From assembly GCA_027858635.1 (NCBI GenBank), contig JAQICG010000407.1, positions 1 through 21,967 on the forward strand: DNA of 21,967 nucleotides. Direction: 5' to 3'. Under the pieces are notes generated by a model. The model saw only the letters and a list, made by a program, of their open reading frames with translations. It did not search any database and was not told where the DNA came from. Positions 7,559-14,931 of this stretch are shown here, in pieces; position 1 is the first letter of the stretch; each line of letters starts with the position of its first letter. The position numbers and the translations under genes were made by a program. The stretch is from Gammaproteobacteria bacterium. Its GTDB lineage: Bacteria > Pseudomonadota > Gammaproteobacteria > SZUA-229.

Positions 7559-8084
7559 GCATCGCATCAAAACTCAGCACTTCACCAATCGTGCTGTTAT
7601 TCATGTCCGTAAAACTGGAAAGATTGTGCGCGCCGTTGCCGATAGGCGGCCAGGAAGGCGGCGGTGCCTGCCAGCCTGATGCAGTTTTCATGTGACTTCG
7701 ATCAGAACAAAATAGTGCCGTATATTCATCAGCCGGCACCACCCTGAACCACGGCTGTTCATCGGCACTCAGTAATGCATTATCCATAAATGAATTTCTA
7801 AAATATTCGGCGACATCCGTGCTGAATGACAAACAGGTATCAAAATCCAGTATCTGATTTCTTTCATCCTTCGCCAGCAGTATTACATGGTAGTCCCAGA
7901 AAACCGGTTTTAGCAAATACACCATCGCACGCTGATTCAGCATCGGAAAAACCTCGCCCTTGCTGGCAATAAATATGACTTGGCTGTTTTTGAACTGTTC
8001 ATGCTGGCAAAGCTGCCAGATGTTTTCTTCACAATAGCAGGGCCGGTAAAGGAAGTCCTCTCGCTTTAGTACATTCAATGACAT
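7539..8084 (-). CDS. Protein N-terminal glutamine amidohydrolase-like (NTAQ1 family)
   Basis: 181 residues. The protein follows the eukaryotic Nt-Gln amidase along its length: CYCEENIWQLC at 16-26, WDYHVILL at 63-70, QILDFDT at 78-83, FRVVPADEYTALFCSDRSHM at 113-132, and a Pro-rich PPPSWPPIG before the C-terminal helix. By comparison with human NTAQ1 (Cys28, His81, Asp97), the catalytic triad is Cys18, His66, Asp80, all present. The known reaction deamidates N-terminal Gln of proteins to Glu, priming them for the N-end rule in eukaryotes; the bacterial role is not established. The last codons (after SFDAM) and the stop TAG lie inside the MITE at 7393-7558, so the native C-terminus has been replaced. 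The loss appears to be only a few residues. Confidence 0.85.
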   Translation of the reverse strand: MSLNVLKREDFLYRPCYCEENIWQLCQHEQFKNSQVIFIASKGEVFPMLNQRAMVYLLKPVFWDYHVILLAKDERNQILDFDTCLSFSTDVAEYFRNSFMDNALLSADEQPWFRVVPADEYTALFCSDRSHMKTASGWQAPPPSWPPIGNGAHNLSSFTDMNNSTIGEVLSFDAMLRVCRI

Positions 8085-8123
8085 TGCATTAGCTCGTTAA
8101 ATAATTTTAATTCCTACGATTGT

Positions 8124-8205
8124 ATCGCTCTCACGCTCCAGCGTGGAATGCTGTACCGTACGCTCCAGCGTCCCGATCAACGCTGGAGCGTGGGAACGAT
8201 GATGA
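8124..8205. repeat. Palindromic repeat (CACGCTCCAGCGTG type), copy 1
   Basis: ATCGCTCTCACGCTCCAGCG at the left and CGCTGGAGCGTGGGAACGAT at the right are inverted copies (18 of 20), enclosing a further partial copy (ACGCTCCAGCGTCCC). A diverged copy is at 13206-13302. This is a common intergenic palindrome type in gammaproteobacteria. The rest of the 8085-8426 gap contains no credible gene. Confidence 0.75.
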
Positions 8206-8426
8206 TTCATCGGCAATAAAGTACACAGTTTGAAACAGCCGAGCTTATAACAGTCTTTCCAAACTGAAGATGTAACGTTACCATGAGTATGGTTTTCCGG
8301 GTCGAGAGATGCCTTAGTATGTTGGTAACGACTATTCAGGGCAACTCTATCCACGGTTTTAACGCAGCTGCTCTGTTTAGCAATAATGTAAAAAACCGGC
8401 GTCTGATGCGTCATTGAGGTGAAATA

Positions 8427-9170
8427 ATGGCTGACTGGTTGAAAGCTAATGTAGTCGAAAAAATACAGTGGAATGAGCGGCTGTTTTCGTTGCGCATGCA
8501 GCCGGGACTGAGTGATTTTATCGCCGGCCAGTTCGTGCGTGTGGGGATTGATGTCGACGGTGAGCGTATTGCCCGGCCTTATTCGCTAGTCAGCAAACCA
8601 GGAGACGACAGCCTGGAGATCTATTTCAATATCGTACCGGAAGGGCCATTGACTTCACATCTGGCCGGACTCGAAGCGGGTGATGAGATTTTTGTAACGG
8701 CTAAAGCCAACGGTTTTTTAACCATCGATGAAGTGCCGCAGAGCCGGCACCTGTGGTTGCTGGCGACAGGTACCGGTGTCGGCCCGTTCCTGTCCATATT
8801 GAAAACGCAGCAGCCATGGCAACGTTTTGAAAAAATCGTGCTGGCGTATTCCGCACGATCGATTTCTGAGCTGTGTTATCAGCAGCTTATCTCAGAGCTG
8901 CAGCTGCAGAATCCGCAACAGTTCATTTATGCGCCTTTTGTTACCCGAGAGGCAATGACCGGTGCCATACAGCAGCGCATTCCCCAGAGTATCGAGGATG
9001 GCTCGCTGGAGCAGCAAACAGGGCTTATTATCAATGAAAAGGATTCACATGTGATGATGTGTGGTAATTCAGAAATGATCAGCAGTGTCACCGAGTGCCT
9101 GGAAAAACGCGGTATGCGTAAACACCGTCGGCGCGAACCGGGGCACATCACTACCGAAAAATACTATTAA
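8427..9170 (+). CDS. fpr: Ferredoxin/flavodoxin-NADP+ reductase
   Basis: 247 residues, the usual length for bacterial subclass Fpr. FAD domain: GQFVRVGI and RPYSLVS at 50-56 (FAD-binding RxYS). NADP domain: LLATGTGVGPFLSIL with the nucleotide loop at 115-120, YSARSISELCY, and MMCGNSEMI. The C-terminus GHITTEKYY, with an aromatic last residue, is characteristic. It exchanges electrons between NADPH and ferredoxin or flavodoxin in the cytoplasm. A good ribosome binding site (GAGGTGA) precedes the ATG. It stands alone, divergent from the Nt-Gln amidase-like gene, with the palindromic repeat between them. Confidence 0.93.
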   Translation: MADWLKANVVEKIQWNERLFSLRMQPGLSDFIAGQFVRVGIDVDGERIARPYSLVSKPGDDSLEIYFNIVPEGPLTSHLAGLEAGDEIFVTAKANGFLTIDEVPQSRHLWLLATGTGVGPFLSILKTQQPWQRFEKIVLAYSARSISELCYQQLISELQLQNPQQFIYAPFVTREAMTGAIQQRIPQSIEDGSLEQQTGLIINEKDSHVMMCGNSEMISSVTECLEKRGMRKHRRREPGHITTEKYY

Positions 9171-9495
9171 CAGTACTGCCGACTTAAGCGCAAACACTAT
9201 TCAATCAATTGTCATGTTTTGCCGTTAGTTGTTGTGGTGACTACGTTTGGCACCCGACAAATGCATAATGGATACTCCCTGAGATTTTTCATTCGAGCCT
9301 GATAATTCTGCTTCATCATACTGTCATATTTTCGCTGTAATCTTTTATATGCTGCAGCAAGACGCGCGCGTTTCATAAACTTCAGACACTCGCTTTTATG
9401 CAGGTTTTCTGTAAACAACCTTCAAAGCCGTTCACTTCTGTGCCATCAATTTTGAATTAAAACTCATAAGAATACATAAAGACGAGGTGATTATC
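9171..9495. other. Intergenic region upstream of the chemoreceptor
   Basis: 325 bases without a convincing gene. A minus-strand frame at 9212-9418 (68 codons, very basic, no recognised motif) is open, but nothing else supports it. AT-rich sequence before 9480 could hold the chemoreceptor promoter; I could not assign a sigma-28 or sigma-70 site. GAGGTG at 9485-9490 is the likely ribosome binding site for the ATG at 9496. Confidence 0.4.
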
Positions 9496-11469
9496 ATGAT
9501 CGCAGGCAAAAAACTTGGCATCAAAGGCCGGTTTATATCGACATTCATCGTGCTTGTATTTGGCTTTTCCATTATCGGCTATACCTACCAGTCCGTGCTT
9601 TCGATTAGCGCGCAAAGCGAACAGGAAATGGCGTCAGCACTGAAAATCTCCAATCTGATTCACCAGTTTGCAGCCGAGGTACAGCATGCCCGGCAGGCGG
9701 AAAAAAATTACCTGTTGAGCAAAGACTTTGCCTATACCAAGCAGCACGCAGCGATATTGACTGCCGCTTATGCCCTGCTTGACCAGCTGAAACTGCTGAT
9801 TACCGACGACGATATGACTGCGGCTATCGATCTCATGCATCAGTCCATCAATAAATATGAAGAGGGTTTCACCTACGTAGCTACTGCCATGGAAAAAAGG
9901 TCTGCCGCGATGGACGCAATCAGCGCCATGGGAAGTGATATTGAAGAAGCTATATTCAGCACGGATAATTTAATGCTGATCAATTCGCTGCTGAAGATGA
10001 AGACGCACGAAAAAGATTATATCGCGAGCAACGATTCACAATACGTGACCCGCCTGAATCTGGAAATGAAGGCATTCGCCATGTTGCTGATCACTTCAGT
10101 CCCTGATGTTGAACAACGTAATGCGATTTCAAAATTGATGAACAAATACAACCTCGGTATGCTGGCCCTGACCAGCGGCGTCAGGACGATGAATCTCCGT
10201 ATCGAACAACTCAGCGCGATCGTCGACCTTCTCGACCCGCTCATGCTCGAACTGCGAGAAAAGGAAAAAATCGCCTTCGAGGAAAAAAGCCGGGCGATAC
10301 AGACGAACATCACTGAAAGCAATACGCTATTCATTACTGCCGCCGTCATCACCGGCATCATTCTGCTGCTGTTTTTTCTGACTACCGCGCGCTATATTAC
10401 CAATAACTTCAAGTCGGTCTTTTTCGCTATCGAACAACTTGCCGGGGGAAACCTGGCCATTGAACTCAATGCCAACGATGATAAGGACGAAATCAACCGC
10501 CTGAACAATGCGCTGTATACCATGAAGCGGAATCTCACCAAAATCATCTCCGGCATCCGCGCGGGGTCGCTACAAGTCAGCACGGCCTCTGCACAGGTGA
10601 TGCAGGGCAATGCCAACCTGAGCCAGCGCTCGCAGGAACAGGCCGCCACCATTGAAGAGGTCGCCTCCGGCATGGAGCAGTTGGCCGGCACGGTCGGCCA
10701 GAATGCAGACCATGCCCAGCAGGCTAACCAGCTTTCTCTTGAAGCAAAAGCGCACGCGGAACAGGGCGGCACCAGCGCTGACGAAGTCGCATCCGCCATG
10801 AGCGGCATTAATATCGCCTCGCACAAGATCACCGATATTATCGAAGTCATCGACGGCATCGCTTTCCAGACCAACTTGCTGGCACTGAATGCAGCCGTGG
10901 AAGCGGCTCGCGCTGGCGAACAGGGCCGGGGATTCGCCGTAGTCGCCAGTGAAGTTCGCGATCTGGCAGGTCGATGTAAGACCGCATCCAGAGAGATCAA
11001 AGTCCTGGTGGAAGACACTCTGGAAAAAGTAGAAATCGGCACCCGGCTCGTCGGCGAATCCGGCCAGACGCTGACCGGTATCGTGCAAGCGGTGACCAGT
11101 GTCAACGACATCGTCTCCGATATCGCAGTAGCTTCACGTGAACAATCTCAGGGCATTAATCAGGTCAACAAGGCGCTGTTGCAGATGGATGAAATGACAC
11201 AGCAAAATGCGGCGCTGACGGAACAGGCCGCCATCGCCAGTGAGTCCATGAGCCAACAGGCCGTGGAACTGGCCGGACTGGTGGAATATTTCAAACTGGA
11301 AGAAGACTCTATTGCGGAATCCTACACCACCGCCGCCGACGACGTCGCTGTGCAGGCAACGTCATCGGCAAGGCAAATTGCCGATGATGATCAAATCGCC
11401 GACCTCGACGATGACAGTGACAGCCGGCGCTACACTTCATATAAACGCACACTAAAATCTGCAGCTTAA
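9496..11469 (+). CDS. Methyl-accepting chemotaxis protein with HBM-like sensor domain
   Basis: 657 residues from ATG 9496, chosen over the GTG at 9487 because GAGGTG just upstream serves as its ribosome binding site. TM1 is at about 12-31 and TM2 at about 276-298 (LFITAAVITGIILLLFFLTT). The all-helical periplasmic part between them (AAEVQHARQAEKNYLLSKD and a second repeat around MKTHEKDYIASND) fits the HBM helical bimodular domain, known in some receptors to bind organic acids. HAMP follows TM2, then the long coiled-coil signalling domain with the conserved tip DGIAFQTNLLALNAAVEAAR-AGEQGRGFAVVASEVRDLA around 453-490, which contacts CheA and CheW. No CheR-tethering pentapeptide is seen at the C-terminus. 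The ligand is unknown. No other chemotaxis genes are in the window. Confidence 0.92.
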   Translation: MIAGKKLGIKGRFISTFIVLVFGFSIIGYTYQSVLSISAQSEQEMASALKISNLIHQFAAEVQHARQAEKNYLLSKDFAYTKQHAAILTAAYALLDQLKLLITDDDMTAAIDLMHQSINKYEEGFTYVATAMEKRSAAMDAISAMGSDIEEAIFSTDNLMLINSLLKMKTHEKDYIASNDSQYVTRLNLEMKAFAMLLITSVPDVEQRNAISKLMNKYNLGMLALTSGVRTMNLRIEQLSAIVDLLDPLMLELREKEKIAFEEKSRAIQTNITESNTLFITAAVITGIILLLFFLTTARYITNNFKSVFFAIEQLAGGNLAIELNANDDKDEINRLNNALYTMKRNLTKIISGIRAGSLQVSTASAQVMQGNANLSQRSQEQAATIEEVASGMEQLAGTVGQNADHAQQANQLSLEAKAHAEQGGTSADEVASAMSGINIASHKITDIIEVIDGIAFQTNLLALNAAVEAARAGEQGRGFAVVASEVRDLAGRCKTASREIKVLVEDTLEKVEIGTRLVGESGQTLTGIVQAVTSVNDIVSDIAVASREQSQGINQVNKALLQMDEMTQQNAALTEQAAIASESMSQQAVELAGLVEYFKLEEDSIAESYTTAADDVAVQATSSARQIADDDQIADLDDDSDSRRYTSYKRTLKSAA

Positions 11470-11578
11470 AATTTCAGAAATATTTGGTTCTGAACAAAAT
11501 CGCGACGACCTTCGACACGATAAATAACCTGTTTTTACTTTGACCCCAAATATTAAATTTTATGCCCATAGAATGCTG

Positions 11579-11929
11579 TTACAAAATTGAGTTTATATAC
11601 TCTTTTAATGCCACGGCATTGTTATGCTCCGGCGCTTTGGCTGCATACATGAAGGTTACATTGCGTTTTTTGACATAGCCCAGTAACTCATCTACAGCTT
11701 CATGGGCTGCATCAAGTTCAGCAAAGTATCTTTGCTTAAACTCCGGCCATTTTTCAGCATCATGCTGATACCATTTACGAAGTTCATTGGAAGGAGAGAC
11801 CGATTTGAGCCAAACGTCGATCTCTGCTTTCTCCTTTGACAACCCTCTCGGCCAAAGTCGATCGACCAATATCCTCAATCCATCTTTTGAATTTTGGTCA
11901 TCATACACGCGCTTAATAAAAATCTGCAT
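11579..11929 (-). CDS. DUF488 family protein (YeaO-like)
   Basis: 116 residues, the normal length of this short subgroup. The signature is clear: IFIKRVYDD, DGLRILVDRLWPRGLSKEKAEIDVWLKSVSPS, LRKWYQHDAEKWPEFKQRYFAEL, and a final strand VTFMYAAKAPEHNNAVALKEYI. The family is widespread and cytoplasmic, with no established function. It converges with the chemoreceptor across a 109-base gap that has no clear terminator. Confidence 0.88.
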   Translation of the reverse strand: MQIFIKRVYDDQNSKDGLRILVDRLWPRGLSKEKAEIDVWLKSVSPSNELRKWYQHDAEKWPEFKQRYFAELDAAHEAVDELLGYVKKRNVTFMYAAKAPEHNNAVALKEYINSIL

Positions 11930-11980
11930 GACTCAAATTTAAACATATAACGCTGCGCTATTAAGCGTACATTTTTAGCG

Positions 11981-12208
11981 ATGATTTTTAAGCAACCGGT
12001 AAACCCGCGTCAGCACATCGAGTCTGATATAAAAATAAGGGTTGTTATTTCTCTGCCAGACCGCTCCATTGTTCGCACTATAACAGTTCATAACATTTCT
12101 CGAAATCACATTTTAATCCGCAACAAAACCGAAGGACAAAACCAGTTGTTTTTAATATTATCGAATCCTGACAATGGTGCCTGCGTCGCTGTTTTCATTC
12201 CTCTATGA
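11981..12208 (+). CDS. Small unknown protein, possibly degenerate PilZ-like
   Basis: 75 codons, ATG 11981. The pattern is beta-rich (DIKIRVVISLPD, IVRTITVHNIS, HILIRNKTEG, QLFLILSN). NPRQHIES followed by VHNISRNHILI loosely recalls the RxxxR and DxSxxG elements of PilZ domains, but the key residues are not clearly kept. It ends six bases inside the 3' end of the convergent CBS gene. It diverges from the DUF488 gene with 51 bases between starts. It may be a real small gene; nothing else supports it. Confidence 0.4.
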   Translation: MIFKQPVNPRQHIESDIKIRVVISLPDRSIVRTITVHNISRNHILIRNKTEGQNQLFLILSNPDNGACVAVFIPL

Positions 12209-12655
12209 AAGTTTCGTCGCCACTGTGCTCTGGAAGATAGCCTTATGCACATCGCCCATGCTCACCATACCGACCAGCTCGTTTCCTACCGCTACAGGAA
12301 TACGACGGAACTTTCTGCCACACATCACTGAAGCAGCCTGTAAAATATGCATGTCTGGTTTGACGGTAATCACCGTTGGTGTCATCACATCCTTAACCTG
12401 TATGTTGACCACATTAGTGTACTGTTTCATCAATGTCTCGTAATCAACCGCAGACATGCTATCCATTAGATCCTCGAGCTTTGGAAACATTTTACCCAGT
12501 ACATCGCTCTCGGATACTGTACCCACCAACTTTCCATCATCAACAACAGGTATTCCACTGTATCGATATACACACATAAGCGATACTACTTCTCCCAGCT
12601 TTTTGTCGGATGTAACAGTACGTAAATTTGTTGTCATGATATCTTTAACTAACAT
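12203..12655 (-). CDS. CBS-domain protein (two CBS motifs)
   Basis: 150 residues made almost wholly of two CBS motifs: VKDIMTTNLRTVTSDKKLGEVV...GIPVVDDGKLVGTVSESDVL at about 3-53, and VKDVMTPTVITVKPDMHILQAASVM...RRIPVAVGNELVGMVSMGDV at about 87-140, joined by a helical linker. Such Bateman modules bind adenine nucleotides and act as sensors. With no attached catalytic domain, its partner is unknown. Repeat-rich sequence lies immediately upstream of its start. Confidence 0.9.
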   Translation of the reverse strand: MLVKDIMTTNLRTVTSDKKLGEVVSLMCVYRYSGIPVVDDGKLVGTVSESDVLGKMFPKLEDLMDSMSAVDYETLMKQYTNVVNIQVKDVMTPTVITVKPDMHILQAASVMCGRKFRRIPVAVGNELVGMVSMGDVHKAIFQSTVATKLS

Positions 12656-12712
12656 AATGAAACCTCAAATTATTAATTCGCTAATTATCCAGTCTTATAT
12701 ACTAACAAGGCG

Positions 12713-12820
12713 CATGGAAAGTATACCCTTCAATCAAGACCGTCAGCAGCAGGGATGCTGCTGCCGAGCGTACACGGATGTATTCTCAGCGCGTCTTGAT
12801 TGAAGGGTATCCTTTCCATG
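12713..12820. repeat. 108-bp palindromic element
   Basis: Arms 12713-12740 and 12793-12820 are inverted copies matching at 27 of 28 bases (CATGGAAAGTATACCCTTCA... against its complement). The centre contains a second small palindrome (CAGCAGCAGGGATGCTGCTG). The design is that of a foldback element or MITE. It lies 58 bases upstream of the CBS gene and could affect its expression. Confidence 0.8.
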
Positions 12821-12976
12821 TGACTCAATAGTAACTCTGACTATCTTCAATCTTAACAGGAAATGTATTGTCGCATTCTTAATCTTGATCCAATACCCTA
12901 CCTGTTGGCAGACCAGTTTCACAGTTGTGCAAGCACAAGTCAGAACCGTGTACAGATGTAATAAATGACATCAAAC

Positions 12977-13142
12977 TAGGAGACTGTCGGGTTTAGGGGG
13001 ATTGAAGCGAGGGAGTGGGAGAGTGAGCACAAATTTTCCCGATTTTGAGGCGCATAGTTATTCTACGCAACGAAAAATCGGGGGAATTTGGGCCGCTCTC
13101 CCGCTTCCGCAGTCAATTCATCCTGAAGCCAACAGCCTCCTA
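12977..13142. mobile_element. 166-bp MITE, copy 2
   Basis: Same length and orientation as copy 1 at 7393-7558, with about 13 differences, five of them in the right end (minus strand from 13142: TAGGAGGCTGTTGGCTTCA). The left end TAGGAGACTGTCGGGTTTA is well kept. The degraded right end suggests it is older or immobile. Flanks are CTAG and CTAA. The open frame running through both copies (starting MKRGSGRVSTNFPDF) is a by-product of the repeat. Confidence 0.85.
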
Positions 13143-13205
13143 ATCGCTACTAATAGGCTGTTACAGCGACCTTGTCTAATGCCGATTAAATCGCACGGGG
13201 AATAT

Positions 13206-13302
13206 ATCGTTCTCACGCTCCAGCGTGGAATGCAGCTCCGGACGCTCCAGCGACCCGACCTATTCTTTTTAATAACGTGGCGCTGGAACGTGGTAACAAT
13301 GG
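13206..13302. repeat. Palindromic repeat (CACGCTCCAGCGTG type), copy 2
   Basis: ATCGTTCTCACGCTCCAGCG at the left matches copy 1 at 8124, and CGCTGGAACGTGGTAACAAT marks a diverged right arm. The centre is longer than in copy 1 because of an AT-rich insert (TATTCTTTTTAATAA). It follows MITE copy 2 by 63 bases; copy 1 likewise lies downstream of MITE copy 1. Confidence 0.65.
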
Positions 13303-13782
13303 TGAATGTTGCATGGAAAGACCTGGCCCCATGAACTAGACAGTCTATTCTCGGTCAGGCTCCTAGTACTTTTACCCTGGGCCTGGCGGTTAAAACAGCC
13401 TTGACCGAGGCAGGGCACATGCAGCAATCTCGCGGCAGTCCCGGCTAGTTACAACTGAAAAGCCGAATAGCCTTCCACTCGACATCCAAAAAATCCAAAA
13501 AAATCAAATAGATACAATAAAACAAAAGTTTTTTCCCTCTCAACTGTTAACCTTTCGTCGGAAACTGTCATTTTTTCGACAGAAACTCTCGCTCTTTCAT
13601 ATCGACTTGCTATAGTTTCTACATCGGCGAGTAAAATCCTGTTTCTCAAAGCTAGAAGCGCTGGGTCAGCCGATTCGCAAATGCTCCAAAACTAAAACTT
13701 TTTCCATATTTCTGACTGCACTCAGTTTGAGACTCGCTCGCGCTGTCTCGATGTGCCGTCTCTATAGTTTTGATGAGCGCCT
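13303..13782. other. Intergenic region upstream of the VCBS lipoprotein
   Basis: No credible gene. An imperfect foldback CTAGACAGTC...GGCTCCTAG lies at about 13336-13367. A very AT-rich stretch with A and T runs is at 13486-13540, followed by the operator-like repeats listed separately. A minus-strand frame at 13449-13649 is open but has low-complexity composition and no motif. Confidence 0.4.
13553..13590. promoter_or_regulatory. Operator-like direct repeats
   Basis: TTTCGTCGGAAACTGTC (13553-13569) and TTTCGACAGAAACTCTC (13574-13590) match at 14 of 17 bases with a 21-base period, two helical turns. Within them CTGTC (13565-13569) and GACAG (13578-13582) form an inverted pair. They lie about 190 bases upstream of the lipoprotein start and could be a protein-binding site. 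Confidence 0.3.
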
Positions 13783-14565
13783 ATGAAAATTCCATACTTA
13801 GCGAACACCCGTTTTACATCGATGCTGTTGTTTTTATTCATCACCCTGCAGATATCGGCATGCAGCACCGACGAGCCCTCTACAGCCAACACGGCGTACC
13901 TCGTCGATCCATACCCTCCTACTGTCACTGACGTTAACCATGACGCCATAATCTCTGGCGTTGATAGTGGCAGCGTTACCGAGGACATTGATGTGGATGG
14001 TGACAACATGTTGATGGTCGGCGGAACATTGGCGATTACAGAAATCGATGCCGCCGAAGATGCCTTTGTCGCAATTTCAATTGAAGGTGCCTACGGCAGT
14101 CTTACCATAAACGCTGATGGAATCTGGAGCTATAGCGCTGACAATAACCAGACCGTGATCCAGAATCTGGCCAGCGGCGCATCATTGAGCGAACGCATAA
14201 CTATCAGCAGTATTGACGGTACACAGCATACATTGGTGATTACTATCAATGGCACTGATGATGCGAGCGCGCCGATCACTATCACCGACCCTGTAGAACC
14301 CATTCACATCAGCCTGGCCTGGACTCCTCCCAGCGCACGCGAAGACAACATTACGCCATTATCACTATCGGAGATTGCCGGCTACAACATCTACTATGGT
14401 AACGCGCAAGGCCAGTACCCTAAAACGGTTAACATCGCCGATGGCACTGCAGACAGCTATATCTTTACTGACCTGCCAACCGGCACTTATTATTTTGTCG
14501 TCACAACCTACGACACAGACGGCCGCGAGAGCCAGTATTCATCTGTAGTTACAAGAACGATTTAA
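13783..14565 (+). CDS. Predicted surface lipoprotein with VCBS-like repeat and fibronectin III domain
   Basis: 260 residues. The signal peptide has hydrophobic core MLLFLFITL and lipobox QISAC with Cys27 as the predicted lipidated residue. Residues about 52-168 form one VCBS-type repeat: HDAIISGVDSGSVTEDIDVD, GTLAITEIDAAEDAF, GAYGSLTINADGIWSYSADN, and LVITINGTDDA. A fibronectin III domain follows (ISLAWTPP...YNIYYG...YIFTDLPTGTYYFVVTTYD...ES). Such repeats bind calcium and occur in adhesins and exported proteins; this is a very short example. No C-terminal sorting signal is seen. Its role is unknown. The gene stands alone among repeats. Confidence 0.75.
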   Translation: MKIPYLANTRFTSMLLFLFITLQISACSTDEPSTANTAYLVDPYPPTVTDVNHDAIISGVDSGSVTEDIDVDGDNMLMVGGTLAITEIDAAEDAFVAISIEGAYGSLTINADGIWSYSADNNQTVIQNLASGASLSERITISSIDGTQHTLVITINGTDDASAPITITDPVEPIHISLAWTPPSAREDNITPLSLSEIAGYNIYYGNAQGQYPKTVNIADGTADSYIFTDLPTGTYYFVVTTYDTDGRESQYSSVVTRTI

Positions 14566-14613
14566 GAATTGCATTGGAAATGACATTGGGGTTGGCAGTG
14601 GGGTCAGACTGAA

Positions 14614-14760
14614 TGGCACTTACTTAAGGCCCCAAAGCCAAATAGAGCGTCATTCCGGCATGTTTCTGGCCGGAATCCAGAGTTTAAAACCGTGGATTCC
14701 CGACAAAAGCATTCGGGAATGACGATCTGATATCGTGGTTAATCCCTTAAGTAAGTGCCA
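14614..14760. mobile_element. 147-bp element with perfect 16-bp inverted ends
   Basis: TGGCACTTACTTAAGG (14614-14629) and its exact complement CCTTAAGTAAGTGCCA (14745-14760) bound the element. Inside is a second foldback type: CGTCATTCCGGCATG...GGAATCCAG against TGGATTCCCG...CGGGAATGACG. The structure is that of a MITE, apparently nested with an older palindromic repeat. Its ends differ from the MITE family at 7393 and 12977. Confidence 0.75.
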
Positions 14761-14763
14761 GTC

Positions 14764-14817
14764 GGGTCAGACTCGAATTAGTGCCATTCGAGTGCCATTC
14801 GGGTCAGACTCGAATTA
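14764..14817. repeat. Direct repeats GGGTCAGACTCGAATTA
   Basis: Two exact 17-base copies at 14764-14780 and 14801-14817, separated by a doubled GTGCCATTC (14781-14789 and 14792-14800). A shorter relative, GGGGTCAGACTGAATGGCA, lies at 14600-14618. Such GGGTCAGACTC motifs are frequent intergenic repeats in gammaproteobacteria. The rest of 14566-14860 has no gene. Confidence 0.65.
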
Positions 14818-14860
14818 ACTTCAATCGACCCCCATTGAACCCTACTTTATTATTGTCCAC

Positions 14861-14879
14861 TAAGAGTCTATCGGATTTA
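14861..14879 (+). repeat. Left inverted-repeat end of the IS1182-family remnant
   Basis: TAAGAGTCTATCGGATTTA lies 52 bases before the transposase ATG at 14932. It matches the MITE end consensus at 18 of 19 positions. The right end of the IS is not found in the window. Confidence 0.75.
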
Positions 14880-14931
14880 ATCGGCAAAGCCGGTAGAGTA
14901 GGCATATACACAATAACGGAACAAAACTACC

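Noticed and set aside
7418..7612. Open frame MKRGSGRVSTNFPDF... also present at 13002-13334
   Set aside because: Its repeated part is contained in the two MITE copies and the frame runs on into unrelated flanking sequence, so it is a by-product of the repeat.
8097..8414. 105-codon minus-strand frame
   Set aside because: Runs through the palindromic repeat, has no motif and no ribosome binding site.
9212..9418. 68-codon minus-strand frame
   Set aside because: Basic, no recognised family, no context support; left as a possibility in the intergenic entry only.
13336..13367. Another copy of the MITE end (CTAGGAGCCTGACCG on the minus strand)
   Set aside because: Matches the consensus at only about 13 of 19 positions and has no partner; it may belong to a different repeat.
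13449..13649. 66-codon minus-strand frame
   Set aside because: AT-run composition and overlap with operator-like repeats; no protein features.
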